Positions 19,001 through 27,350 are shown, counted from the stretch's first letter. The stretch is DNA of 64,000 bases from CAZDXB01 sp964509335 (GCA_964509335.1 CAZDXB010000018.1:6134-70133); one strand, 5' to 3'. The notes: generated from the letters alone by a model not told the origin. Numbers and translations are program-made.

Positions 19001-20090
19001 AGATAACTAAGCTCGGGTCGTAATAAATATTATCTTCCTCGCCTCCGATTCTCATAATGAAATGACCGATTTGGACGGGATTGTTCGCGCTCCATTTTGC
19101 CGGCGAGCTAAGTTCCGTTACCGTATGAAAATCGCCGGGAAGGTTTAATTGAAAAGAGAAAGTCGTGTCTTGGGTTTCCGCCGTTACTATTGTATTAGAA
19201 TCAGCGCAAGTTACCTTAAACAAATCGCCGCCGTTATGAAATCCAAACGGAACGGAATAAAAACGTCTGCCCCAAGACCTAAAGGGCAATAAAGCTTCCG
19301 CCAAATGGTCTTTGCTCTCAAAATGCCTGCCCATAAATTGAGGCACGGCGGTTCTTACGTGCCCCGAAACTACCATCGTCGGCTTGTCGCTTTCAATTAT
19401 CGAACCCGTTAAATCGCCCCTGCCAATTTGATGCCTATAGGATTTAACGAGAAAACACTCGCCTCTTTCCAAAGTTATCTGAAAAGTTTTATCCTTGGCT
19501 CTTAGTGCGCTGGTGGCAGATTTCGGCGTGATATTAACTTTAGTGTCGTTTTGCGAAGCTATTATCAAAAACTCGCTTTTTCTAGGAATCAAAAAACTAG
19601 AGTCTTTTGGAGTGTAATGCTCGAAACTAGCTATATATTGGTCGTTTGGATAAGATATCGCTACGTATTTTTCGCCCCACTGCGATATTGGAGGAACGAT
19701 ATAAGAATCGCTAGTGTTTGTTTGACTGCTAAACGCGTAAACGCAAATAGGAACGTCGGAAGTAATTTCAACAGCTTTACGTTTTATAACTTCGCTTTCT
19801 GTAATCTCCAAATTCGAAGGCAAATCTATCCTTAAAATAGAATCCGATTTGATAGAGTATGTCCTGTCAAAATGAAATTCCTCGGGAGCTTTCACGTTGA
19901 TTTCAGCCGGCAGTTCGCTCCTAATAATTAATTCTAAGGTCAATCTATCTTCGTCCAGTATCTCGTTTTGCATAAAACCGACGAAAAATCGCTTCCCAGA
20001 AAACGCGGACTTCTTGGAATGCGCGAATTGACTGGAAATTAAAATCGCGACAACCGCCAAGAAAAACGATATACTTTTTCGCCAATACAT
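16071..20090 (-). CDS. Giant secreted surface protein: IgGFc-binding-like N-terminus, choice-of-anchor-D repeats, T9SS sorting domain
   Basis: A 1339-aa secreted protein. The ATG at 20090 gives a clean signal peptide (MYWRKSISFFLAVVAILIS); the ATG at 20141 would add 17 residues before it. Residues about 60-400 resemble IgGFc-binding N-terminal domains: DVPICVYAFSSQTNTSD, then IVPPISQWG, then FLIIASQNDTKVNITP. The middle (about 550-1100) holds several Ig-like modules of choice-of-anchor-D/ASPM-SPD2-Hydin type, with recurring motifs such as FGKVCLGDSVYGDVTAINVG, VDWGDRRVGTANDTVVYIKN and VFDTIPIFDSANKVAAVIKN. The last 80 residues are a type IX secretion type-A sorting domain, with KIAPNPVKNQLEVKFKI and SGVYTMRLTTS. 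The protein is predicted to be exported by T9SS and anchored to the surface. The ligand is unknown. Confidence 0.85.
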   Translation of the reverse strand: MYWRKSISFFLAVVAILISSQFAHSKKSAFSGKRFFVGFMQNEILDEDRLTLELIIRSELPAEINVKAPEEFHFDRTYSIKSDSILRIDLPSNLEITESEVIKRKAVEITSDVPICVYAFSSQTNTSDSYIVPPISQWGEKYVAISYPNDQYIASFEHYTPKDSSFLIPRKSEFLIIASQNDTKVNITPKSATSALRAKDKTFQITLERGECFLVKSYRHQIGRGDLTGSIIESDKPTMVVSGHVRTAVPQFMGRHFESKDHLAEALLPFRSWGRRFYSVPFGFHNGGDLFKVTCADSNTIVTAETQDTTFSFQLNLPGDFHTVTELSSPAKWSANNPVQIGHFIMRIGGEEDNIYYDPSLVILPPVEQFISETRFLTLGNGFYDPYQYMGHRVYLVFSEEALRSLKVDDDLALNLDDNLLDNAFPNSNYYWTRLEVDEGERTITCEEGFFSGVVYGYGQADSYAYLLGSTLNSPFSNDSTFPSLAVDEYCGRISGTITEPRDSSNSGLLYAVMGEESYNYEFDMTTGITDSTYSATFTAKPIDLMKMGKFVLKYSDKNGNAEAYQNMFYGVEIDIQDTIDFKAVELGDSTCIFVSLLAQGYQTVRFDSIVVEGDDDRFELRRFTQLPKDLNNGDRCDILVCFKPKEDFSDLRLKIRYYFDCDRYDSTLVLGKVYSPGLRTEGYDFGKVCLGDSVYGDVTAINVGNVNIEIDTISEFSSDVFKPLSVNSALPRVLPPGDTLKIAFKFKPMELGGESVNFEFVNALDLPAPCFVRGAGVGADIRDLTVDWGDRRVGTANDTVVYIKNLGDCDVIAVLGGFAGDSTDFQSPDIIDSTDFIFGYDSLKISASFKPLSVSDKESKLLITLEEPFGDSASATFRGKGVIPVIDTNTVVFDTIPIFDSANKVAAVIKNVGSERLWLNLVELYGDDSCFTFNGGAFDSLENFYVKQGDSVSAPIDFHPQKIGKSELYLRFEHDALPNYERSDTAVRIVGFAAAADTISPQIVIADTGTFIPCVENNVPVSVSNRGNVPIELDSIFIVSSEIAANWGEEPRLPFVIEPESKVVYNISVIPEANLEGELGARAVFNDSINYETKLIKISPRVYKLKIEDPGVFEFSIGDSVSLEISGLIPHSSKFPINFNIKLKVKNKFLYLLNDKTTLFIEDKNGLREYTVELRQSEGEIRFVDIDKIEVSSPARWILSYELLVLLADRREFDIEAEVYSERCFDSSGVLTKALDKNICSFNLRQVEFGGNLEPDLKIAPNPVKNQLEVKFKIKREDIVNITIFNQSGEKIRLLKNLNLKKGSYSLIFEISSMASGVYTMRLTTSSTMKNRMFIITK

Positions 20091-20264
20091 AGAACCGTTT
20101 AATTTTAAGTTATAATTAAACAAAAAAAAACTTAAAATCAAAATATAAAGCGGTAAAACGAAAAAATACTATGCTTTTGATATGAAAAAAACGCCTCGAA
20201 TATTCGAATAAAAATCGAACGGTTCGGAATAAGAAAAACAACGGCAAGAAGTTAGTAAATGTAA

Positions 20265-21062
20265 TTATTTGCCTTTTTTCCATTTCATCCAAACGGCGGA
20301 GTTGACGTCTTTTTCTTCGGCTCCTTTATCCCAAATTCCCACTTCGAGATTTTCCAGCCAATTCAAGAACTTCTCGACGTTCTCTCCTTTAAAAAACGTT
20401 CCGTGTTGGGGGCAAATCATTTTCGGATTGACTCTCCTTACTCGGTTAACCCAACCCTTGATAGCCGACGTCGAAGGCATCCATCTTCTGTGGAATTTTT
20501 CCATATATTTGACGTGCTCTTCAAAATTATCAACAAAAAAATTGGATTTGTGGTCGGGCAAAAGAGCGGCGCCGATATCGCCGGAAAACAAAATATCGGC
20601 TTTGGGGTCGTAGCAACTGTAATTGCCGGATGAATGGCAATAATGCGCCGGAATTAAATATAGACTCGAATTGCCTAACTGAAGCTCCATCCCTTCGTCG
20701 GGAATAGTATTCAACTCTAAAGTCGTTCCCATTCCAAAATGAGATATAAAACCGGTCCAAAGCCAAGAGCAATAAACTTTCACGTCTGTGCATAAATCCA
20801 GCCACATAGAAAGAGAAGAGGCAATATCGGGGTCTTGATGACTCGCTACTATAACTTTTATATCGTCGGTTGATATATATTTTGTTATTTCAGTTAAAAC
20901 TTGAGGGAAAATCGCCGTTCCTCCCGGGTCCAACAACATAGCTTCGCCGTTGTCGATAATTATCAACTCGTTAGTGTCTATTACTTCTTTTTGTTTTTCG
21001 GAATCTCTACCGAGAGCTACCCACTTATGTCCGTTTTCTTCGAATAGTATATCGCTAATCAA
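20265..21062 (-). CDS. ODP-type di-iron metallo-beta-lactamase-fold protein (oxygen sensor/reductase domain without flavodoxin)
   Basis: A 265-aa protein with only the metallo-beta-lactamase domain of flavodiiron proteins. Metal ligands appear in order: SHQDPD (H-x-D-x-D), then IPAHYCHSSGN, SGDIG and PQHGTF. This is the set used by FprA-like and ODP proteins to hold two irons. The flavodoxin domain that supplies electrons in true flavodiiron reductases is absent, as in the oxygen-binding di-iron protein (ODP) of Treponema denticola, which signals to a chemoreceptor. The gene upstream, 14 bases away, encodes a chemoreceptor-like protein, which supports a sensor role. Simple oxygen or NO reduction with a separate electron donor is the alternative. 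Confidence 0.8.
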   Translation of the reverse strand: MISDILFEENGHKWVALGRDSEKQKEVIDTNELIIIDNGEAMLLDPGGTAIFPQVLTEITKYISTDDIKVIVASHQDPDIASSLSMWLDLCTDVKVYCSWLWTGFISHFGMGTTLELNTIPDEGMELQLGNSSLYLIPAHYCHSSGNYSCYDPKADILFSGDIGAALLPDHKSNFFVDNFEEHVKYMEKFHRRWMPSTSAIKGWVNRVRRVNPKMICPQHGTFFKGENVEKFLNWLENLEVGIWDKGAEEKDVNSAVWMKWKKGK

Positions 21063-21076
21063 TTTGCTTCTCCCTT

Positions 21077-21856
21077 TTATTGTAACTTATACTGAGATAA
21101 AATCAACAAAATTTTGTTGCCGTCTTTTATTTTGTTAAGAATATTGTCCAAATTCTCGTTTAAACTCTCGACTATCGACTTGATATTGCTAATTAAACCG
21201 CTAAAGTCAGCCTTCTCTCCAACTAAATACGCAGACTCAATCGCTATGTTTGAACCCATATAATTTGCAATAAAACCGTTCCTTCGTATCCTCTCTATCT
21301 TTTTCTCGGACTTAGAAATTATCAATTGAGTCGCGCTTAATTCTTCAAAAAGCTCGCTCATCAGCTCTAATATCTTATTTACCAACAATTTAATGTTACG
21401 CGCCCTGTTAGCCGACAATTTGTTAACGAACTTTTTATTACCAATACTTCTTAAGTCGTCGGCGTTCAGCAAATCGATTTTTTCCACTTCGAAGTTCGAC
21501 CTGCCGTTTCCTAAATCGCCTTTCAAATTATTAACCAATGCGAAATTGTAAATCATAAATTTTCTTACCGTAATAGAACTGAGAGTGATTTGATTTGATA
21601 ATTTCCTCGCTAATTTCTCTAAATCGTTTAACTCCGGCGAAATTTGACCGGGCAAATCGGACAAAAAACCGGAAAGAGTTATCAGCGATTGCCCTTGCTT
21701 GTCGCCTATTCGGGCGGCTTGAGCTATTCCGTTAAAAGCCAAAAGCTTCAAATCTTGACTTATCGTTTGAATTGAACGAGCGCCGTTCAAAATTTCTATT
21801 CCTATGCCAAAGACTTTAGTAACGTTGTGTTTAAACTTTAATAAATTATCGTCCAT
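21077..21856 (-). CDS. Small soluble chemoreceptor-like (MCP-tip-like) helical protein
   Basis: A 259-aa, almost entirely helical protein without membrane segments. Residues about 32-70 (ISQDLKLLAFNGIAQAARIG, then DKQGQSLITLSGFLSDLP) resemble the MCP signalling hairpin, usually NLLALNAAIEAARAGE followed by GRGFAVVAEEVR. A second similar segment near 205-245 (GSNIAIESAYLVGEKADFSG, then LISNIKSIVESL) looks like a divergent repeat. It is encoded 14 bases upstream of the ODP-type di-iron gene on the same strand. The pair suggests an oxygen/redox sensing module. No CheA, CheW or CheY gene lies in this window, so the output partner is unknown. The similarity is by eye only. Confidence 0.55.
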   Translation of the reverse strand: MDDNLLKFKHNVTKVFGIGIEILNGARSIQTISQDLKLLAFNGIAQAARIGDKQGQSLITLSGFLSDLPGQISPELNDLEKLARKLSNQITLSSITVRKFMIYNFALVNNLKGDLGNGRSNFEVEKIDLLNADDLRSIGNKKFVNKLSANRARNIKLLVNKILELMSELFEELSATQLIISKSEKKIERIRRNGFIANYMGSNIAIESAYLVGEKADFSGLISNIKSIVESLNENLDNILNKIKDGNKILLILSQYKLQ

Positions 21857-21928
21857 ACATAATACCGCTTTTAAAATTATTTATTATATAACTATCGTCT
21901 GAAAAGCAAAAATATTTAAAAAAATTAA

Positions 21929-23368
21929 CTATTTTTTTGAGGCTAATTTTAAATAATTGCTAATTCTTTCTGAAAAGGCGTATTTCAGCGGTCTCGGGGC
22001 TATTTTTATCGAAGCCGCTTTTTCGGGAAAGTTGCGAAGACGAATTTGATTAATCACCGAAACGACAAAACCGAAAAATATCCAGGTAACGTAACTAACC
22101 AAGTTGTTGCCGGAAACAAAATTGATTAGAAACAAAAAAGAGACGATATAAAAAGCCGTAGCCCCAAGTTTTCTTAAATCCTCGGGAAGATTTTTCATTG
22201 TGAAAATATTAACCAATATTCTACCAGTTACAATGAACAAGGAAGCAAACAAGCCGCAAAAAATAAAGAAACCTATGATTCCCGTTTCTGACAAAACGGT
22301 TACCGCCGACGAATCAGAGAATTTAACGCCCTCGTCGTTATTATAAGCGGTAAGCCCCAAACCGGCGCCGTTTATCGGATGCTCTTCCCAAATATCGATT
22401 CCCATTTTAGCGGAATAAACGCGAACGGAATAAGATTCGCCGTATGTTCCCTGTCCGCCTAAAAGCAAGCCCGACACTCTTTTCGAAAACAACTTCACTA
22501 CGCTAGTCCCAGTATAATTCTCAACAACGGCGTCCGCTACGAATATAATCAAAGCCGACGAAATAACGCCTATCAAAAAAGGTTTAAACGCTCCGGATTT
22601 ATTAAAGAGCAACACAATTCCGGCAATCATAACTAAACCGATAAATCCGGTCAAAGAAAAACAAAGAAATAAAGTAATAAGAGAAATTACGAAAAGAATT
22701 ACAGTAAAGATTTTCGACTTGAAAAAAGGCTTCATTTTTTGAACATACGGGGCTATAATAAAACTCAGCGTTACTAAATTATAGGAGGCGAGAGCCGAGG
22801 GCTCGGTCATTATCGAAGTGGCTCTAAAAAAAGCTCCGTAACGTAAGCTAAATTGTTTGATTTGCGATACGCGCTCGCTCCCTTCGGGAAGTAAGGAGAC
22901 GTTAGTAAACTTAAGCCAAGCCAGCGGCAAATCGTAAGCTCTCGCAAATAATTGATAAATTCCGAAAACGTTTATAAACAACGACACCATAAGCCAAGTC
23001 TTAACAGCCGCCGTCCATACTTTGTAATTGATTTTATAAAAAGCGCACACAAAAGTAAAGAATCCTATGAAAATTATATGAATAGTAGTTTTTAGAAATT
23101 GAATAATTTGGACCGTAGAAGCCTTTACCAAAGGAGTTAATCCAGAAATAACAAGCGCCGCCAGAAAAGCTATAAAGAAAAAATGAAAGGATTGTTTGCT
23201 AAACTCAAATTTATCGCCGTCCCAAATTATTCTTTTAAGAAAATAAAGGTAGAAAGCCAGTATAGTAAAATCCAAAGCCGTTACGCCGTAAGTCGATACG
23301 GCAAAGAATTGATATACGTCCGTAACATAAGATATGAAAATCAATATTATTATTATAACAAGCGTCAT
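21929..23368 (-). CDS. O-antigen ligase / polysaccharide polymerase-like membrane protein
   Basis: A 479-aa protein with about ten to twelve membrane segments. A large periplasmic loop near residues 280-345 contains EEHPINGAGLGLTAYNNDEG, matching the Wzy_C/O-antigen ligase pattern (HP..G.G). Such enzymes join or polymerise lipid-linked polysaccharide in the periplasm. It stands alone here, without other lipopolysaccharide genes except the distant glycosyltransferase at 11507. It is divergent from glmS across a 207-base spacer. Confidence 0.75.
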   Translation of the reverse strand: MTLVIIIILIFISYVTDVYQFFAVSTYGVTALDFTILAFYLYFLKRIIWDGDKFEFSKQSFHFFFIAFLAALVISGLTPLVKASTVQIIQFLKTTIHIIFIGFFTFVCAFYKINYKVWTAAVKTWLMVSLFINVFGIYQLFARAYDLPLAWLKFTNVSLLPEGSERVSQIKQFSLRYGAFFRATSIMTEPSALASYNLVTLSFIIAPYVQKMKPFFKSKIFTVILFVISLITLFLCFSLTGFIGLVMIAGIVLLFNKSGAFKPFLIGVISSALIIFVADAVVENYTGTSVVKLFSKRVSGLLLGGQGTYGESYSVRVYSAKMGIDIWEEHPINGAGLGLTAYNNDEGVKFSDSSAVTVLSETGIIGFFIFCGLFASLFIVTGRILVNIFTMKNLPEDLRKLGATAFYIVSFLFLINFVSGNNLVSYVTWIFFGFVVSVINQIRLRNFPEKAASIKIAPRPLKYAFSERISNYLKLASKK

Positions 23369-23575
23369 TTCGTCTCTTCAAATTACTTATTTTCTGAAAT
23401 ATTCATTCATAACATTTTCCCGTTTTTACAAAGATAGATAAAAAAAGTATTTTATAATAAACGCTATTGAAACAAGCAGAAATCAAGAAAAACCTAATCA
23501 TATCCGAAAACTATCTTTTTTATACGTTCATATTATCATATTTTTGCTAATAAAGTCTTAACAATTGAGAAAAAT

Positions 23576-25408
23576 ATGTGCGGAATAGTAGGATACATAG
23601 GCAATCAAAAAGCTTCTAAAGTATTGCTCAACGGACTTAGAAGATTGGAATACAGAGGATACGACTCTGCCGGCATTTCCTTAATAGACAACGGCAAAGT
23701 AACTACAATAAAACAAGCCGGTAAAGTAAAAGATTTAGAAGACAAATTACGCGGCAAAACTTTCGAATCGAACATAGGCATAGCTCACACGAGATGGGCT
23801 ACGCACGGCGCGCCCAACGACATAAACGCGCACCCACATTCCGACAACTCGGGCAATATATCATTGATACATAACGGAATAATAGAAAATCATTCCGTAT
23901 TAAAAAAGAAACTTCAAGAAAAAGGCTATACTTTCAAAACCGAGACCGATTCGGAAGTTTTAGCAGTTTTCATCGGAGCCTTGTATAAGGAGTTAGGGAA
24001 CTTGGAAGAAGCGGTAAGGCTGGCTCTTTACGACATCGACGGAACTTTCGGGATACTAGTTCTTTCGAATTACGAACCGGACAAATTAATCGCCGCTCGT
24101 CGAGGCAGCCCAATGGTGTTAGGAATCGGCGACGAAGAATACATCGTAGCTTCCGACGCGTCGGCGATAATACAACATACGCGCCAAGCCGTTTATCTAT
24201 CTGACAACGAGATGGCGATAGTTAATCGGAAAGGTTACGAGACTAAAACTATTGACAACGAAAGCACATACAACAAGATATACGAAATCGAATGGGACTT
24301 GGAACAAATTGAAAAAGGCGGCTTCAAATACTTTATGCTTAAAGAAATTTTCGAGCAGCCGGAGACATTCCAAGAAGCCCATCGAGGCAGATTGATTTCA
24401 AGAGTCGGGAACGTAAGATTAGGAGGATTGAGACAAGTCGAGGACAAGCTCAGAAAAGTTAAAAGAATAATAATCACCGCCTGCGGAACTTCATACCACG
24501 CCGCGCTAATCGGCGAATATATGATAGAAAAACTAGCGCAGATTCCCGTAGAAGTAGAATACGCCTCCGAATTCAGATATAGAAACGCCGTGTTGGATTC
24601 CGACGACATAGTTATCGCTATTTCACAAAGCGGCGAGACCGCCGACACTTTAGCCGCGGTAAAAGAAACCAAACAAAAAGGCGTTACTGCGCTGGGCATA
24701 GTAAACGTCGTCGGCAGTTCGATAGCCAGAGAAACCGACGCCGGAATTTATATACACGCCGGACCGGAAATAGGCGTCGCCTCTACTAAAGCCTTTACAT
24801 CGCAACTCTCTGTCCTATCGCTATTAGCTCTTTATTTAGGAAGAATGAGAAACCTCTCGCAAAGCGACGGAAAAAGAATCGCTTCGGAAATACTTGAAAT
24901 ACCGAAAAAAATGCAAAGCATTCTCGACAAACACGAAAACGTGCACGCAATCGCAAAAGAGTTTACTAACGCTAAAAACTTTCTATATCTGGGACGCGGC
25001 TTCAACTTTCCAGCGGCTCTCGAAGGCGCTTTGAAGCTGAAAGAAATATCATATATCCACGCCGAAGGCTATCCGGCGGCGGAAATGAAGCACGGTCCAA
25101 TCGCTTTGATAGACAAGAATATGCCTGTAGTTTTCATCGCGATAAAAGACGAAATCTACGATAAAGTAATATCTAATATCGAAGAGGTTAGATCGCGCAA
25201 GGGGAGAGTAATCGCCATCGCCACCGAAGGCGACGAAGAAATCAGAAAACATTCGGATTTCGTAATATATATACCGGAAACTTTGCCTATGTTCACTCCG
25301 GTCTTATCGGTATTGCCGCTTCAACTGCTCGCTTATTACGTGGCGGACGAACTTGGCAAAGACGTCGATAAACCTAGAAATTTGGCGAAAAGCGTAACTG
25401 TCGAATAA
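23576..25408 (+). CDS. glmS: Glutamine-fructose-6-phosphate aminotransferase (isomerising)
   Basis: A 610-aa enzyme making glucosamine-6-phosphate for cell-wall and lipid A synthesis. MCGIVGYIGN puts the nucleophilic Cys directly after the start Met. The glutaminase domain (THTRWATHG-type region, here AHTRWATHGAPND) covers about residues 1-230. Two SIS domains follow, with ACGTSYHAALIGEY, SQSGETADTLAAV and ALKLKEISYIHAEGYPAAE. The C-terminus KPRNLAKSVTVE is canonical. No glmS ribozyme is evident in the 207-base leader. It ends one base from the convergent Spy-like gene. Confidence 0.97.
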   Translation: MCGIVGYIGNQKASKVLLNGLRRLEYRGYDSAGISLIDNGKVTTIKQAGKVKDLEDKLRGKTFESNIGIAHTRWATHGAPNDINAHPHSDNSGNISLIHNGIIENHSVLKKKLQEKGYTFKTETDSEVLAVFIGALYKELGNLEEAVRLALYDIDGTFGILVLSNYEPDKLIAARRGSPMVLGIGDEEYIVASDASAIIQHTRQAVYLSDNEMAIVNRKGYETKTIDNESTYNKIYEIEWDLEQIEKGGFKYFMLKEIFEQPETFQEAHRGRLISRVGNVRLGGLRQVEDKLRKVKRIIITACGTSYHAALIGEYMIEKLAQIPVEVEYASEFRYRNAVLDSDDIVIAISQSGETADTLAAVKETKQKGVTALGIVNVVGSSIARETDAGIYIHAGPEIGVASTKAFTSQLSVLSLLALYLGRMRNLSQSDGKRIASEILEIPKKMQSILDKHENVHAIAKEFTNAKNFLYLGRGFNFPAALEGALKLKEISYIHAEGYPAAEMKHGPIALIDKNMPVVFIAIKDEIYDKVISNIEEVRSRKGRVIAIATEGDEEIRKHSDFVIYIPETLPMFTPVLSVLPLQLLAYYVADELGKDVDKPRNLAKSVTVE

Positions 25409-25409
25409 A

Positions 25410-25898
25410 CTACTCGCGCGGAGGTCTGCCTCTACCCCTATGTTTCATTAGCATTCTACCCAACTCTTTGGGAAATCTGTTCTCGAAAACCAGCAGTTTA
25501 GCGTACTTTTCAGGACTTAGCAAGTTCTCAAAATCCTTTACTTTTTTGATATGAAGCTCGAAAAATTCTCTTTGCTCCTTAAGAAGATTCTCGGACAACT
25601 CCTCGATTTTGCTTTCGGACGCTCCCTCGTCGAGTCCTTCCATCAATTTCTTAGACGCTTTTTCGATATTCTCTCTCTGGTCTTCGAGCTTATTTTCCCA
25701 AGAGGAGTATTTAACAATGAACTTGTCCGCTTTTTCTTCTTTTAAATCCAAAACTTCCAATAGCTTCATTTTTTTCATCTGGCAAATTCGCTCTCTCGCT
25801 TTATGCGGCGGGCGAGCGTGTTGAGCGTCCAGCTCCGCCGGCGTCAACAAAAACAAAAACGCGAGAAATGAAATCGCGCTATGAAGTAAAATCCGCAT
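25410..25898 (-). CDS. Spy/CpxP-like periplasmic protein
   Basis: A 162-aa protein (164 from the alternative ATG at 25904) with a signal peptide (LLHSAISFLAFLFLLTPAEL). The mature part is basic and helical: KLLEVLDLKEEKADKFIVKY, then a long charged helix, then LSPEKYAKLLVFENRF, close to the LTxxQ-type repeats of Spy/CpxP/heavy-metal-sensor proteins. It ends in an Arg/Gly/Pro-rich tail. Its start overlaps the anti-sigma gene by about 20 bases, so it belongs to the ECF operon and is a candidate envelope-stress chaperone or sensor. Confidence 0.65.
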   Translation of the reverse strand: MRILLHSAISFLAFLFLLTPAELDAQHARPPHKARERICQMKKMKLLEVLDLKEEKADKFIVKYSSWENKLEDQRENIEKASKKLMEGLDEGASESKIEELSENLLKEQREFFELHIKKVKDFENLLSPEKYAKLLVFENRFPKELGRMLMKHRGRGRPPRE

Positions 25899-26601
25899 TT
25901 TCAATCTCCTCCAATATATATTGAATATCTTCTTCGCTGAATTGGTCTAAATTGTCGTAAATATCGTATTCGCTCCTAAAGGCTACTCCGCCGACTCCGT
26001 AATTCTCCGTTCCTTCCGAGCTTACCGCTTCCTGAATCGCTTCCTCGTAAATCTCGCTAATCGCCGCTTCGTCTAAAGAAACGAGATACTCGTTCATTTC
26101 GCTTTCAAAAGTAGGACTAATATCGGACGCCGCTTCGTAAATAGCGTCGTACTCGGCGGTCTCTCCTATTGTCGATTCAATATCTTCAGAAGTAAGCCCC
26201 GTAAAACTTTCCTCGTAACTAACCGCTGTAACTGTATCTCCCTTTTTAAACAAAGTTCCAAAATCAAATACGTCAACCACAATTAAAACGAGAATAGCTA
26301 TAACGCCAACAGTCGGCAGAAGTAAACGAGAGGCGTTGGCGAATCGGGAGCTATTCTTCTTTTCTGATAGCCTATTGTTAACTTTAACGGACAAATTTCG
26401 GGCGCGACGGGCTATTATTCCGTCAATGTCCATCTCCTCCGCTTTTTTAAAGACGGCTTGGGCGCTCTTAAGCTCTTCTTCTATATCGGGAAAATTCGGC
26501 AGGGTGTTTTCGAATACTTCCCTTTCCTTCGCCGGCAATCTATTAAAAAGATAATCCGGCAAAGCGCCTTGCATCTCGTCGTATGTATATTTTTCTTTCA
26601 T
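25879..26601 (-). CDS. Single-pass membrane anti-sigma-like protein
   Basis: A 240-aa protein with one membrane segment (about residues 92-110, LLLPTVGVIAILVLIVVDVF). The N-terminal cytoplasmic part (DEMQGALPDYLFNRLPAKER, then EVFENTLPNFPDIEEEL) has the helical look of an anti-sigma domain but lacks the HxxxCxxC zinc motif. The C-terminal periplasmic part is acidic and low in complexity. It lies 18 bases after the ECF sigma gene and overlaps the Spy-like gene. The anti-sigma role is inferred from that position and topology. Confidence 0.6.
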   Translation of the reverse strand: MKEKYTYDEMQGALPDYLFNRLPAKEREVFENTLPNFPDIEEELKSAQAVFKKAEEMDIDGIIARRARNLSVKVNNRLSEKKNSSRFANASRLLLPTVGVIAILVLIVVDVFDFGTLFKKGDTVTAVSYEESFTGLTSEDIESTIGETAEYDAIYEAASDISPTFESEMNEYLVSLDEAAISEIYEEAIQEAVSSEGTENYGVGGVAFRSEYDIYDNLDQFSEEDIQYILEEIENADFTS

Positions 26602-26619
26602 ATATTTATCCTCGTCAAA

Positions 26620-27192
26620 TTAGACTTTATCTTTCAATTCTTCGGACAATTTTTTCACCGCTTGATAGTAATTCGCCTTCAGTCCGCCGACGCTGGTTCC
26701 CAGCATATCCGATATTTCCTTGTAAGGCAAATCCTCGAAATACCTCATAGCGAAAGTTTCTCTCTGTTTCTCAGGCAATTGCGACAGAGCTTCGAGAAAC
26801 GTTTCGCCGAACTCTTCGCTTTCCATAGCCTCTTCGGGATTTTTCTCCGAACTTATTATATCCAAACTAGCGTCGTCGTCCGCTCTTTTAAATATAGACA
26901 AGATTTTCTTCTTTCGGTTTAAATTTAAGCTAACGTTTACGGTAATTCTATACAGCCAAGTTTTAAGAGAGCTTTTGCCTTTGAATTTATTCAGATTTTG
27001 CAGAGCTTTAATCATAGCTTCCTGAGCGGCGTCCTCGGCGTCGTCGTAGGATTTCAAATAGCGCAAAGCGGTAGAGAAAACGAAACTCTGATACCTCCGA
27101 ACGAAAGCTGTCGCTCCGCGCTCTCTGTCGCCTTCCAAATACTCGCTTATTATTTCCGTGTCTTTCGCCAATATTAAAACCGACGCGTCCAA
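26620..27192 (-). CDS. ECF-family RNA polymerase sigma factor (TTG start)
   Basis: A 190-aa sigma-70 factor of the ECF type. Region 2 includes AFVRRYQSFVFSTALRYLKS, DDAEDAAQEAMIKAL and LKTWLYRITVNVSLNLNR. Region 4 includes LPEKQRETFAMRYFEDLPYK and EISDMLGTSVGGLKANYYQA. No ATG fits the frame upstream; the likely start is TTG at 27192, preceded by GGGAG nine bases away. It heads a three-gene operon with an anti-sigma-like and a Spy-like protein, so it probably controls an envelope-stress response and its own operon. Confidence 0.9.
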   Translation of the reverse strand: MDASVLILAKDTEIISEYLEGDRERGATAFVRRYQSFVFSTALRYLKSYDDAEDAAQEAMIKALQNLNKFKGKSSLKTWLYRITVNVSLNLNRKKKILSIFKRADDDASLDIISSEKNPEEAMESEEFGETFLEALSQLPEKQRETFAMRYFEDLPYKEISDMLGTSVGGLKANYYQAVKKLSEELKDKV

Positions 27193-27295
27193 ACCAAAAA
27201 ACTCCCATATAATATAATAAAAATCTATCTATTTGACGCGAAATAATCGGAAAGGTTTAATATAATAAGGAATAAGAATGGGAAAAATTCACTAG

Positions 27296-27315
27296 CGACA
27301 AGTTTTAACTCGTCG
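27296..27315. repeat. TTTA-loop hairpin (family H1), copy 1
   Basis: The stem arms CGACAAGT and ACTCGTCG pair with one mismatch around a TTTA loop. The preceding TAG is also found before the copy at 31003. It belongs to the dispersed hairpin family described in the findings. Confidence 0.55.
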
Positions 27316-27350
27316 AAATATGGAGTGGTAGAACAGTCTTCCAGCCTGTT
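27311..27350 (+). repeat. Direct repeat flanking the toxin-antitoxin pair, left copy
   Basis: The core GAACAGTCTTCCAGCCT is identical to that of the copy at 28262-28300, and the bases before it (ATATGGA) match too. In this copy the core sits in a small hairpin AGAACAG/CTGTTCT, which is lost in the right copy. Confidence 0.75.

Noticed and set aside
23369..23575. glmS ribozyme or riboswitch in the glmS leader
   Set aside because: No recognisable ribozyme core or pseudoknot pattern was found, and the ribozyme is mainly known from Gram-positive bacteria.
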